15,235 bases of DNA from Bacteriovoracaceae bacterium (GCA_023146355.1 JAGLCH010000010.1:1-15235), one strand, 5' to 3'; counted from the stretch's first letter, positions 1 to 8,166 are shown. The notes: a model not told the origin generated them from the letters alone. Program-made: numbers and translations.

Positions 1-1
1 T

Positions 2-76
2 CGATTTAATTCTATAAAACACTCAAACCTTGCAATTATACATTGGTTAAATGATAATTACATATGCAAGATTTAG
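2..76 (+). CDS. Possible 3' end of an upstream gene (partial, frame open from window edge)
   Basis: The reading frame starting at base 2 is open from the window edge to a TAG at 74-76 and has no ATG inside the window. It encodes about 24 residues ending in NDNYICKI. If real, it is the C-terminus of an upstream gene that overlaps the next gene's ATG at 64 by 13 bases, much like the 14-base overlap at 3227-3240. It could instead be the missing N-terminal strand of the next glycosyltransferase displaced by a frameshift, because the peptide contains a hydrophobic strand (LAIIHWL) and the downstream protein is short at its N-terminus. An open frame of this length also occurs by chance. Confidence 0.25.
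   Translation, partial: RFNSIKHSNLAIIHWLNDNYICKI
30..58 (+). promoter_or_regulatory. Candidate sigma-70-type promoter close to the first gene
   Basis: TTGCAA at 30-35 and GATAAT at 53-58 are separated by 17 bases and resemble -35 and -10 boxes (4/6 and 5/6 matches to consensus). Transcription would begin near base 64-66, essentially at the ATG at 64. No Shine-Dalgarno sequence precedes that ATG, so the mRNA could be leaderless. Boxes like these also turn up by chance in AT-rich DNA. Confidence 0.35.
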
Positions 77-1506
77 AATTACACTGCGAAAAAAGCATCA
101 ACATACTTCGAAATCAGTGTATCAAATACTTCAATTCAATTGATCTTGATAGCAATGTTAAGTTCGTTGATGCCGTCCCCAATGCACTATCTCTTTTTTC
201 CAATTCGTCTCATGTAGATATTGTCTTTTTTGGCGGCATAATTCGAAGGCTTTGGGAGATTGAACAATGGGATTTCACAAATGCTCGCCTCTGGTGCTTG
301 TCCACAACATATAAAGAAATTCTAACTAAGATATTCAAAGTCCCAGAAAAATCAATAACAGTAATCCCCAGAGGTTCTCTATTTAAAGTTGCCTCGAGCT
401 ATATTCCAAGTATTCACAGTAAGATAAGACTAGTTTATGGAGGTCGAATTTCGGCGACTAAAAATATTGATGTCCTTCTTGAACTCGTGTCCATCCTTCA
501 GATTGAATACAAACTTAATATTGAGTTAAACATTTTTGGCAGCTATGACTCGGAGCTAAATTTGAGCGCTCGCCCACAAAAGAGAGATCACTACCAGAAT
601 GTGATCGAGATTCTTATATCAGAACTTAAGTGGACATCTCCACCAAAATTTCACCCAGAGACCTGTGAAGACAAGTGGGTAAATGATTGCTCAGATGACT
701 CCATTTTTATTTCACTTTCGAAGTACCTTCAAGAGGATTTTGGTGTAAGTGCAGCACAATGGGGAGAGCGAGGAAGGCCAATGATCATAAGTGACTGGGG
801 CGGTCACCGTGATATTGAATATGAAGGATCTTTCAAAATACCCACCTGTTATATCCCTGACTATGATTCGCCAAGACATGTGCATAAAAACTTGGTGAAA
901 AAACTATCAAACTATTTTGTTCACAATTTCTTTAAAGATAAACAATCTACGATGAATATATGGAATAAAGTAAACCTAGAATATATATCTAAAACCGAAA
1001 TAGTTGCTTGCGTAAATGCAAAAAAGATTAGCCTTGGTTGCATTGAGGATTACCTTAACCATGGAAAATGGGAATTATTTTGCACTAAAGAGGCGGGACA
1101 AAACTTTATCAACTTACTTGAGACTCAATTTGAAAAATCAAACCCAATTAGTCGCAACGTCATTATTTCGAACTGGTTTGATTCTGCGCGTCGGATCGAG
1201 ACATCAAATGTTCCTGAGATTGTATCTGAAATGACCAAAGATCTTTCTCATTATGAGTTTATATACTTTCGAGATATTCACTTAATAAAGAATGTTAAAA
1301 AAATAATGCTTGCAGGAAAAATATTTTTCCCATATTTCATTCCTGAGATGAAAAAGATGATAAATGAGCTTACGGGTGATCTATCAAAGACTCCTCCCCT
1401 GGAGATAATACTACACCCTTCTCAGGAAGATCTTTTAAAACCATTTAAAAAAACACTACGGGAAATCGATTCTATTAGCATCTTTTCAACTGAGAGGTTA
1501 GCTTGA
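64..1506 (+). CDS. GT-B glycosyltransferase (GT4-like), short N-terminus
   Basis: Probable retaining glycosyltransferase that moves a sugar from a nucleotide donor to a glycan or lipid-linked acceptor in the cytoplasm. The donor-binding half shows the GT4 landmarks: GGRISATKNID at 126-136 (usual VGR....KN), LNIFGSYDSE near 155-164, then EDFGVS at 224-229 and ISDWGGHRD at 242-250. The second Glu of the usual EX7E motif is Gln232. Residues from about 310 to 480 form a C-terminal extension I do not recognise. The N-terminal domain is about 20-40 residues shorter than in the related protein at 3227-4741, so the gene may begin upstream or carry a frameshift. ATG 64 has no clear ribosome binding site, and in-frame stops lie just upstream (52-57). 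It precedes the carbamoyltransferase by 42 bases and is probably co-transcribed with it. The family is fairly sure; donor and acceptor are unknown. Confidence 0.8.
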   Translation: MQDLELHCEKSINILRNQCIKYFNSIDLDSNVKFVDAVPNALSLFSNSSHVDIVFFGGIIRRLWEIEQWDFTNARLWCLSTTYKEILTKIFKVPEKSITVIPRGSLFKVASSYIPSIHSKIRLVYGGRISATKNIDVLLELVSILQIEYKLNIELNIFGSYDSELNLSARPQKRDHYQNVIEILISELKWTSPPKFHPETCEDKWVNDCSDDSIFISLSKYLQEDFGVSAAQWGERGRPMIISDWGGHRDIEYEGSFKIPTCYIPDYDSPRHVHKNLVKKLSNYFVHNFFKDKQSTMNIWNKVNLEYISKTEIVACVNAKKISLGCIEDYLNHGKWELFCTKEAGQNFINLLETQFEKSNPISRNVIISNWFDSARRIETSNVPEIVSEMTKDLSHYEFIYFRDIHLIKNVKKIMLAGKIFFPYFIPEMKKMINELTGDLSKTPPLEIILHPSQEDLLKPFKKTLREIDSISIFSTERLA

Positions 1507-1548
1507 AATTTATTATGATTTCATTACTCTAAGAGAGAATACAGCACC

Positions 1549-3240
1549 ATGAAACAATATTTAGGTTTAGGAAAAACACTTTATAACTCGTCTGCCTGCT
1601 TAGTCTCCATTGAGGAGAATAAAGTGAATATAGAAATTGCGCTTAATGAGCGGCTTACGCGGAAAAAGGCAAATGGTTGTTGGCCGGAGACACCACTAAA
1701 GGAACTCTTAGACAAGATTAATACTGAAACTATAAAAATAGCGGAGTCACGCGATGTAATAACAGCGAAAACTAAAGAGGAGGCGCTTGATCTTCATTTT
1801 CCATTCTATGACTTCCTCAAAAAGAAGGGTCTTGACCAATTTGCAGTAAAGTTTAATAAAGATATATTAGAAATACCACACCACCTCGCCCATGCTAATG
1901 TTGCCCTAGCTACAGGCCCATTCGAAGAATCAATTATTGTTGTTCTGGATGGCTCGGGTAGCCGATATGCTGACTTTACTTCGCTATGGGAGTCTTCGTT
2001 CCCTCCTGCATTTTCTTCAGCACATGAAGAATGCACCATTTACTTGCAAGAAAGGAACAAATTAACTGAAGTAACCAAGTACTGGCATAGATTCACGCAA
2101 GGGAAAAACAATCCGAAGCATAGCTTTAGTGATGGGGTTGGGATTTTATATGAGAAAGCAGCAGAGTATATTTTTGGATCCAACCAAGCTTCAGGAAAAG
2201 TTATGGGACTCGCATCCTTCGGTAAGGCGTGCCCAATAGGTGACTATGTTGAGTATTTAGATAATCTTGATTGGAGTAAATCATATACTGGTACAGAAAA
2301 AGAAGATTGGGAAAGTTCTCCATATCTAAAGCACTATATGGATATAGCTGCATCAGTACAAATGGCCTATGAGGCACACCTAGATAAGGTTCTCACAAAA
2401 GCAAAAAAAGACTTCCCTCAATTTGAGAATCTGATTCTTGTAGGTGGATGCGCACTTAACTGCTCATACAATAAGAAGCTACTTGATTCATCATTATATG
2501 AGAATGTCTATGTTCCGGCATTTCCTGGGGACGGGGGACTATCATTCGGTATTGCTCATTTTTTACTCTACCAAGATCACCCAGAGTATTGGTTTCCTAA
2601 ACCGACATCTGAGCAACACGGGTACTATGGACCATGTAGCTCAGTTCCTGAGTCAGCTGAGATAGAAGAAGTATTCAAAGGCTTCAATATTATTAGACCA
2701 TCGAGTATTTTAGAACATACAAGTTCAATTATTACAAAAGGGGGGGTTGTTGCATGGTTTCAAGGACGCTCAGAATCGGGCCCACGATCATTAGGAAATC
2801 GTAGTATCCTTGCCTCTATTTCTAAGCATAATTTGAAAGATTATTTAAACACTCACATCAAGTTCAGAGAATCATTCAGGCCATATGGGTGCTCTTGCCT
2901 CTCAGAATACGCAGGTTTATATTTTGATATTCCGAGAGGATTTTCAAATCCCTATATGTCATATGCTATTGATGTCAAAGATGAGTTTAAAGACACTTTT
3001 AAGGAAGTTTCACACATTGACGGCACTTCTCGTATGCAAACCGTTTCTAAAGAGCAAAACAGCATGTTCCACGAGTTACTGAAGGTACATGGTGACAATA
3101 CGGGGATATACGCCCTCGCAAATACAAGTTTAAATATTATGGGAGAACCAATTGTCGAGACCATCGAAGATGTTCGACGCTTCCTTGAAGCGACAAAAGT
3201 TGATGGCCTTATAATTGGAGACTATTATGTCTGGAAATAA
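1549..3240 (+). CDS. O-carbamoyltransferase, NodU/CmcH/TobZ family
   Basis: Transfers a carbamoyl group from carbamoyl phosphate, through carbamoyl-AMP, to a sugar hydroxyl; known relatives act on Nod factors, cephamycin and tobramycin. The 563 residues match the family's usual length of about 550-600. The N-terminal Kae1-like domain shows HHLAHA at 111-116 (metal-binding His), VLDGSGSR at 132-139, GKVMGLASFG at 216-225, LVGGCALNC at 297-305 and PAFPGDGGLS at 323-332. The C-terminal YrdC-like domain shows GRSESGPRSLGNRSI at 406-420, FRESFRPYG at 439-447 and NTSLNIMGEPIVET at 525-538. ATG 1549 is preceded by a purine-rich AGAGAGAA about 9 bases upstream. The gene lies between two related glycosyltransferases and overlaps the second, so its substrate is probably a sugar handled by one of them. 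A G7 run lies at 2740-2746. Confidence 0.95.
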   Translation: MKQYLGLGKTLYNSSACLVSIEENKVNIEIALNERLTRKKANGCWPETPLKELLDKINTETIKIAESRDVITAKTKEEALDLHFPFYDFLKKKGLDQFAVKFNKDILEIPHHLAHANVALATGPFEESIIVVLDGSGSRYADFTSLWESSFPPAFSSAHEECTIYLQERNKLTEVTKYWHRFTQGKNNPKHSFSDGVGILYEKAAEYIFGSNQASGKVMGLASFGKACPIGDYVEYLDNLDWSKSYTGTEKEDWESSPYLKHYMDIAASVQMAYEAHLDKVLTKAKKDFPQFENLILVGGCALNCSYNKKLLDSSLYENVYVPAFPGDGGLSFGIAHFLLYQDHPEYWFPKPTSEQHGYYGPCSSVPESAEIEEVFKGFNIIRPSSILEHTSSIITKGGVVAWFQGRSESGPRSLGNRSILASISKHNLKDYLNTHIKFRESFRPYGCSCLSEYAGLYFDIPRGFSNPYMSYAIDVKDEFKDTFKEVSHIDGTSRMQTVSKEQNSMFHELLKVHGDNTGIYALANTSLNIMGEPIVETIEDVRRFLEATKVDGLIIGDYYVWK

Positions 3241-4741
3241 CGTTATAAACACAATTGTGCTTAGCTCTTGCGAAAACTTTGTTTGGACGAGTATGCAGGA
3301 AATTATTCCATCCCTTGAAGATGTTTGGAGGAATAGTGAAAATGAAGGCCATCGTGTTTCAGTTTTCATTGTAGAGAAACATCCGATTTCACAATTAATC
3401 GCTGCAATTTTCAAGTCTGACAATATCGTATTCACTTGCTTTACTATGCGAATTGCTCGAATTGCTAAGTTAATCAGAAGCGAGTTTCAGATTGATACCA
3501 GATTTATAGTTCATCTCCACGGACTTGCAACTATCGGACTTTGGCCGATATATAAATACGGCATGGGTGAAACATTGATGGAAAAGGATATTTTCATTTC
3601 CACGTGTAAGCGGGACCAAAAGTGCCTTCACTTATCTCTAGATTCACCAAACTCAAAGGTGATTCCATTTTCTCTTACCGATCTAAATCAAAAAATGGAA
3701 ATGCCAATAATCGATAATGCTTCAAAGGTTATTAACCTTTGCTATGTCGGAAGAATCTCTGCCCAAAAAAACCTTCATACTCTTCTCTATGCTCTTCATC
3801 TATTGGTTCAAGATCGGAATTTAAAGTTTAAATTTGTACTTAATATCTTTGGCGGAGAAGACAATTTAGGAAGTCCAAATATGGAGCTCTACCAACCTGG
3901 ATATGAAAAGTACTTAAAAAAACTGGTAAAAGAATTATCTCTTGATAAGTACGTTAAGTTCATGGGCTTTATTGATCGTTCTAGGCTCCGTAGAGAGTAT
4001 TTAAATAGGCCTCATATCATTTTATCAACAAGTCTTCACTCAGATGAGAACTTTGGTATATCTGCACTTAGGAGTCTATCAAAAGGGTGTCCTGCCCTCT
4101 TGTCAGATTGGGGGGGACATACTGATTACTCCATAACTTTTCCTTCTCAAGTTTCACTAATTCCTGTTTATAGATCAAACTCAGGCCCTTTCATCAACCC
4201 ATTTAGTATATGCCGTTCTCTGCGTTCTATATTTGAGAGTTATACACACACTATTTCTCCATTTTTGCCTAATTGCTATCAGCGTAATGAAATATCATCG
4301 CAGCTCATGAATATTGCTAAATCAAAGGCATGCTCTAACTCCCCCCTAAGAACAACTGCCACGGTGCAAAAAGTCATGAGGAAACAAGATATATATCTCC
4401 AGAAGAATCAGGAAAATTTAAATAATATTATTGAAACAAAAACTGGATGTAAGATCTTTGCTAATTATTCCGACAGACTTGGACACAAGTTTCTTGAAAG
4501 CTATGGAATGGAAAAGAAAGTTGATACAAGTCATACAATTAAGAGGGCAATAACACCTCCTTGGGTGACTGTACAAAAAAACCTAATACTTATTTCTGAC
4601 TTTCACAGAGGAGATTACACATTCCAACTTGAAGCGGGCAATTATGAATTACAAGATTCGATAGGGAGATCACATTTTGTCTCGCAAGATATATTTACTA
4701 ATATCATTAACATGGGGTACGCCTTTATTAGGCCTGAATGA
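3227..4741 (+). CDS. GT-B glycosyltransferase (GT4-like), related to the one at 64-1506
   Basis: Predicted cytoplasmic sugar transferase. In the 504-residue protein, YVGRISAQKNLHTLL spans 173-187, LNIFGGEDN 205-213, DENFGISA 273-280 and LSDWGGHTDY 292-301. The EX7E motif keeps only its first Glu (274), with Arg at the second position (282). The DWGGH and LNIFG motifs are shared with the product of 64-1506, so the two are probably paralogues with different donors or acceptors. Residues from about 340 onward form an unassigned extension. ATG 3227 is chosen because TTGGAG (3215-3220) sits 6 bases upstream; a TTG at 3215 in the same frame would lack that site. The start overlaps the carbamoyltransferase stop by 14 bases, which implies translational coupling. 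The 3' end overlaps the convergent aminotransferase by 14 bases. A G7 run at 4110-4116 encodes part of DWGGH. Confidence 0.9.
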   Translation: MSGNNVINTIVLSSCENFVWTSMQEIIPSLEDVWRNSENEGHRVSVFIVEKHPISQLIAAIFKSDNIVFTCFTMRIARIAKLIRSEFQIDTRFIVHLHGLATIGLWPIYKYGMGETLMEKDIFISTCKRDQKCLHLSLDSPNSKVIPFSLTDLNQKMEMPIIDNASKVINLCYVGRISAQKNLHTLLYALHLLVQDRNLKFKFVLNIFGGEDNLGSPNMELYQPGYEKYLKKLVKELSLDKYVKFMGFIDRSRLRREYLNRPHIILSTSLHSDENFGISALRSLSKGCPALLSDWGGHTDYSITFPSQVSLIPVYRSNSGPFINPFSICRSLRSIFESYTHTISPFLPNCYQRNEISSQLMNIAKSKACSNSPLRTTATVQKVMRKQDIYLQKNQENLNNIIETKTGCKIFANYSDRLGHKFLESYGMEKKVDTSHTIKRAITPPWVTVQKNLILISDFHRGDYTFQLEAGNYELQDSIGRSHFVSQDIFTNIINMGYAFIRPE

Positions 4742-5909
4742 TTTCTTTCATTCTTTTTGCCAGTACCAACGTCTCCTGCAGTGAAAGGTCATAATCGATA
4801 TCGTACTTCAAACAAGACATTATAATATCAATCGAGTTCATATATTTTGCCATTGGGTAATTATAATCATTATCGTTGACACAAAATGGATTCACTTTAG
4901 GATGATATGGTTTGAAATTGTCTCCAAGCATTTTTGTCCACTTCCAACAAACATGTGCAGGCTGCATTGTTGGAGGGTAAGCTAGAATTTTTGATGCACG
5001 TAACTTTGCCCCAACTGCTGCAGCAATACTAGGGTCTGAAAACCTAATATGTAATTTTGTTGAACAGTCTCCTGAACGGTCACTTCCGGCTACGATACTG
5101 ATATCAGTTATCATCGACAACTCAGCGACAATAATATCCTTACGCTCTGAAAGAGTATCTAAAATTCGATCCAACCTCTTCAGCTGTACATTAAGAATTG
5201 CTGCCGTTATATTCGAGACCCTCATAGACATGCCGAAAAACGGCATTGTCTCCGTAAATATGTCTTTGTTACATGGATTGAATGGGCCTGACCCATCCAT
5301 CATACAGAACATTTTCTCATAAAGTGCACGGTCATTAGTTACAACGAGCCCACCCTCACCAGCAGTTAGAATTTTGTCACAGTTGAAGGAAAAGCATCCC
5401 GCATCACCAATCGTGCCTAAACGTTTACCATTATAGCTTCCACCAAATGCCTGAGCAGTATCCTCAATGACAAATAGATCTCGCTCACCCGCAAGCTTCA
5501 TTATTGAGTCCATATCAGAAGCAAGACCATCCATATGCACCGGAATGATCGCCTTCGTATGAACTGTAATGCATGACTCTATCTCTGAGATTGAAATCCC
5601 AAGCTCACAATCCACATTTGCCATGATAGGTATCGCACCAACAATTGTTACCGCAAGTGAAGTCGCAACAAAAGTATAGCTTGGAATTATGACTTCATCA
5701 CCGGGGCCAATACCAAGACCGGCAAGTGCACAAACTATTGCATTTGTTCCACTTGTTACCAACAGTGCATATTTAACATTAAGCTTTTCAGCTACCGCAT
5801 TCTCAAAGACCTCGCACTCACTCAAACCATTTAGCTTATATCTGAAAAAATTGCGGTCAATAATGACTTTTGAGACTTCATCAATCTCTTCTTTACCTAT
5901 CTCATACAT
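4728..5909 (-). CDS. PLP-dependent sugar aminotransferase, DegT/DnrJ/EryC1/StrS family
   Basis: Converts a keto group on a nucleotide sugar or cyclitol into an amine, using an amino donor such as glutamate or glutamine. Of 393 residues, SGTNAI (53-58) contributes to phosphate binding, IEDTAQAFGGSY (148-159) carries Asp150 that pairs with the PLP ring nitrogen, and SFNCDKILTAGEGG (174-187) carries the Schiff-base Lys179. MRVSNITAA (229-237) matches the conserved MSxxxAA region. The ATG at 5909 gives the family's usual beginning (EIGKEEIDEVSKVI). An ATG at 5963 would add 18 residues that look foreign to the family. Ribosome binding is weak at both. The gene follows the SDR gene on the same strand after a 136-base gap, so the two may be co-transcribed. 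Amine position cannot be read from sequence; perosamine, PseC-like or inosamine-type substrates are all possible. Confidence 0.95.
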   Translation of the reverse strand: MYEIGKEEIDEVSKVIIDRNFFRYKLNGLSECEVFENAVAEKLNVKYALLVTSGTNAIVCALAGLGIGPGDEVIIPSYTFVATSLAVTIVGAIPIMANVDCELGISISEIESCITVHTKAIIPVHMDGLASDMDSIMKLAGERDLFVIEDTAQAFGGSYNGKRLGTIGDAGCFSFNCDKILTAGEGGLVVTNDRALYEKMFCMMDGSGPFNPCNKDIFTETMPFFGMSMRVSNITAAILNVQLKRLDRILDTLSERKDIIVAELSMITDISIVAGSDRSGDCSTKLHIRFSDPSIAAAVGAKLRASKILAYPPTMQPAHVCWKWTKMLGDNFKPYHPKVNPFCVNDNDYNYPMAKYMNSIDIIMSCLKYDIDYDLSLQETLVLAKRMKEIIQA

Positions 5910-5991
5910 AATATTAATCCAGTAATTAATAAAACTTTCCGAAAACAAACGACAACAAAACATAAACTCTAACGACCTAAAAAGGAAACAA

Positions 5992-6049
5992 ATGAAAAAT
6001 GAGATGATTATTACGGTGTAGGAAAATTACAAAAAAAACTCATTTTCAT
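5992..6049. repeat. Imperfect inverted repeat between SDR and aminotransferase genes
   Basis: ATGAAAAATGAG (5992-6003) and CTCATTTTCAT (6039-6049) are complementary over 11 pairs with one bulged A, separated by 35 bases. The second arm covers the SDR stop codon. On the minus-strand transcript this could form a weak stem in the intercistronic spacer, possibly tuning transcription or stability between the two genes. It is AT-rich, has a long loop and has no clean terminator T-tract after it, so chance is a fair alternative. Confidence 0.3.
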
Positions 6050-6831
6050 CCTCTGCATTTTTGAATCAGAATAAGGGCAAACAACGGTATCATTTTAATA
6101 AAAAAATATTGAAGCTTGTGCTTCAGTGTTGGGATAACCAAAGGCCGCCCTCGCAACATTTGTTCCAGTGCAACATCTGCTATAAAATCGGCAATGGGCA
6201 ACTTATCAAACTTTTCCTTTTTAAGCGCAATTCCAGCATTTTTAAAAAATGCAGTCCTCGTTGACCCTGGACACAAACAACAAATCAACAGACTATCAGT
6301 TGAGTATTTGATATTGAGACCAAGAGTAAAATTATAGATGAAAGATTTATTTGCGCTATATAATATATGAGCAGGAGATGGTTTCAATCCTGCAGTTGAT
6401 GCAACATTTAGAATGAATCCTTTCCCGTGACCTAGAACTGAATTTAGAACAAAATGATTAAGCTCCACAAATGAGTTCAGGTGGGTAAATAAGTCATCGG
6501 ACCTATCAGACCTTGAAAGCATATGAAAACCTTCAACATTTGCATACCCAGCGCTGTTAATAAGTCCGCAAATCGGGGTTTTGCTGTCGCTTATCTCTTC
6601 TATAAAACTGATTGTCTGATTGATGTCGGCTAAATCTACCTGTCTTACAATAATCTTAACTTTGAACTCTTCAGAGAGATCATTTGAAAGAATGTCCAAT
6701 GAGCTCTTACATCTTCCAATGCAAATAAGATTTCCCTGCTTACTCGCAATCTGTCTTGCAAGAGCTTTCCCAATACCGCTAGTCGCTCCAGTAACAATCG
6801 TATAGCTACTCGTAGATAAAAAATAATCCAT
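6046..6831 (-). CDS. Short-chain dehydrogenase/reductase (classical SDR)
   Basis: NAD(P)(H)-dependent oxidoreductase of 261 residues, a typical classical SDR length. Rossmann motif TGATSGIG lies at 14-21, Arg40 at the end of the second strand suggests NADPH preference, VDLAD at 65-69 holds the adenine-contacting Asp, and INSAG is at 91-95. Catalytic Ser145 (VASTAG) and Y158-x3-K162 (YSANK) are intact. It resembles the broad YqjQ/DltE-like group, whose substrates are hard to predict. The last 20 residues (around FIKMIPLFALILIQK) are strongly hydrophobic, suggesting membrane contact or a lipid-like substrate. ATG 6831 is preferred over a TTG at 6846; neither has a clear Shine-Dalgarno site. It is divergent from the radical SAM gene at 6895 and upstream of the aminotransferase on the same strand. 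It may supply or reduce a keto-sugar intermediate. Confidence 0.92.
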   Translation of the reverse strand: MDYFLSTSSYTIVTGATSGIGKALARQIASKQGNLICIGRCKSSLDILSNDLSEEFKVKIIVRQVDLADINQTISFIEEISDSKTPICGLINSAGYANVEGFHMLSRSDRSDDLFTHLNSFVELNHFVLNSVLGHGKGFILNVASTAGLKPSPAHILYSANKSFIYNFTLGLNIKYSTDSLLICCLCPGSTRTAFFKNAGIALKKEKFDKLPIADFIADVALEQMLRGRPLVIPTLKHKLQYFFIKMIPLFALILIQKCRG

Positions 6832-6859
6832 AAAAAAGGATAACAAGAAGTCGTTTAAA

Positions 6860-6887
6860 ATGATACCGTTTTGTTATATTCGAGTAA
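6860..6887 (-). promoter_or_regulatory. Candidate promoter for the SDR gene
   Basis: On the minus strand TATCAT (6860-6865) matches a -10 box in 5 of 6 positions. A poor -35 (TTACTC, 6882-6887) lies 16 bases upstream. The predicted start leaves a leader of about 20 bases before ATG 6831. The 63-base divergent spacer must also hold a promoter for the radical SAM gene; TATATT at 6875-6880 on the plus strand is a possible -10 with no convincing -35. Confidence 0.3.
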
Positions 6888-6894
6888 CTAACCG

Positions 6895-8148
6895 ATGGGA
6901 ATATCTTTAAAAGTGAACGTTTTATTAGTCCGTCCGGGCCTAAAAAAAGAAAAAGTTTTCTCATTGCAGATGGGTCATATCGCGACGCAACTGAAGCTGT
7001 ATGGGCACAATATTACCGTTCAGGATGAGCTCGTTTGCGAATACGATCATCTTGAAGTTGATCACGTTATCGTTGTTATGGATTATGTTGGAGGGGTTAA
7101 CCCCTCAAGAGACTCAAAAGCATTTGCGGTCTGGTTTGATCATAACAAATATAATGTACCTGTAATTTTAGTTGGTGAGTTTCCGACACTCTTCCCACTG
7201 TTCTGCTTCGAAGAATTAGGTGTTGATTACATCATTCCTGGTGACCCAGAGGAGGCAATCACTTACTTTCTCAGTGGCGATAAGTCCAACCTCAAGTATG
7301 AGGTATGGAAAAAGACTTGTCGAAACTTTTCAAATGTAAATAAACTATTATCTTTAGATGCGCTTCCACTCGTCGACTTCCGCTTATTTAAAATGAACGC
7401 CTATGCATCAACAATATTAGCGAAAGGAGACCTAGTCATACCACTCGAGACCTCTCGTGGATGTCGCTTTAGCTGCACATATTGTTTAACACATAACTGG
7501 AGAGAAAATAATAATATCTACATGTCACAACAACGCGTACTGGAACATATCACTCATGCAATAAATTCCCTTAAGTGCAATCACTTCATAATCGAAGACA
7601 ACATGTTCCTCGGAAATATCCAGCACGTTGTTAATTTACTAAGTACATTCATCGATAACAAGGTTAGTATAAATTGGGAGTGCCTAAATGGAGTAAGAAT
7701 AGACACCCTAACACGGGACCTTATCACACAGATGTGTGAGTCGGGGCTAAAACATCTTGCGATTGGGGTTGAAGGAATTTCTAACGCAAAATGCCTTGAA
7801 TATGGCCGATCAACTGACATGAAAAAACTGAAACAAGTAATTAATTGGTGCCATCAGTTAGGAATCAATATTTCTGGTTACTATATCATTCCTAGGCACA
7901 TATCGAGCTTCCAAGCAGTGGCACTAGACATTCTGAGTGTGACTTCTAATCGATTCGACTTTATTCATTTTTCAATACTTAGAAGAAGATCATTAACCGA
8001 CTACTATCCTTTTTCTATTGGTTTGATGAAAGTTTTTGCATATGGTGCTTTTTTTCTTCGGCCTAATAATTTATTGACTCTTATAAAGAGAATCTCAAAA
8101 AATAAATATATAATTAAAAAATTATATTTTAAATTTTCAAGGTGGTAG
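6895..8148 (+). CDS. B12-type radical SAM enzyme (first of tandem pair)
   Basis: Predicted cobalamin-dependent radical SAM protein of 417 residues. Residues 6-130 look like a B12-binding Rossmann domain, starting VNVLLVRPG with HVIVVMDYVGG near 57-67, PVILVGE near 89-95 and GVDYIIPGDPEEAI at 109-122. No DxHxxG motif is present, as is usual for radical SAM methylases that bind cobalamin without lower His ligation. The radical SAM core carries C190-x3-C194-x2-C197 (RGCRFSCTYC) for the 4Fe-4S cluster, with IEDNMF near 233-238 and IGVEG at 290-294. The end is basic and hydrophobic, with FFLRPNNLL near 386-394. Family members often C-methylate unactivated carbons or rearrange sugars and lipids. 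ATG 6895 is used; GTG 6913 would give a more family-like start (MNVLLVRPG). It is divergent from the SDR gene and immediately precedes a second B12-type enzyme. Confidence 0.9.
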   Translation: MGISLKVNVLLVRPGLKKEKVFSLQMGHIATQLKLYGHNITVQDELVCEYDHLEVDHVIVVMDYVGGVNPSRDSKAFAVWFDHNKYNVPVILVGEFPTLFPLFCFEELGVDYIIPGDPEEAITYFLSGDKSNLKYEVWKKTCRNFSNVNKLLSLDALPLVDFRLFKMNAYASTILAKGDLVIPLETSRGCRFSCTYCLTHNWRENNNIYMSQQRVLEHITHAINSLKCNHFIIEDNMFLGNIQHVVNLLSTFIDNKVSINWECLNGVRIDTLTRDLITQMCESGLKHLAIGVEGISNAKCLEYGRSTDMKKLKQVINWCHQLGINISGYYIIPRHISSFQAVALDILSVTSNRFDFIHFSILRRRSLTDYYPFSIGLMKVFAYGAFFLRPNNLLTLIKRISKNKYIIKKLYFKFSRW

Positions 8149-8154
8149 TGTATT
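8139..8154 (+). promoter_or_regulatory. Shine-Dalgarno site pointing to an ATT start for the second radical SAM gene
   Basis: AAGGTGG at 8139-8145 lies 6 bases before ATT 8152, but 21 bases before ATG 8167, which is too far for normal initiation. Starting at ATT adds five residues and gives MKVLFMRL, the beta-1 strand expected at the start of the B12-binding domain. Bacterial ATT starts are rare (infC is the classic case). Alternatively ATG 8167 is reached by reinitiation after the TAG at 8146-8148. Confidence 0.4.
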
Positions 8155-8166
8155 AAAGTTTTATTT

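Noticed and set aside
1016..1234. 72-residue plus-strand frame inside the first glycosyltransferase
   Set aside because: It is out of frame within a supported gene and has no family features.
3130..3435. 101-residue minus-strand frame across the carbamoyltransferase/glycosyltransferase junction
   Set aside because: It lies opposite two well-supported overlapping genes, has no recognisable domain and no ribosome binding site; it is an antisense shadow.
6031..6038. Run of eight A (T on the minus strand) after the SDR stop as an intrinsic terminator
   Set aside because: No GC-rich hairpin directly precedes the T-run on the minus-strand transcript.
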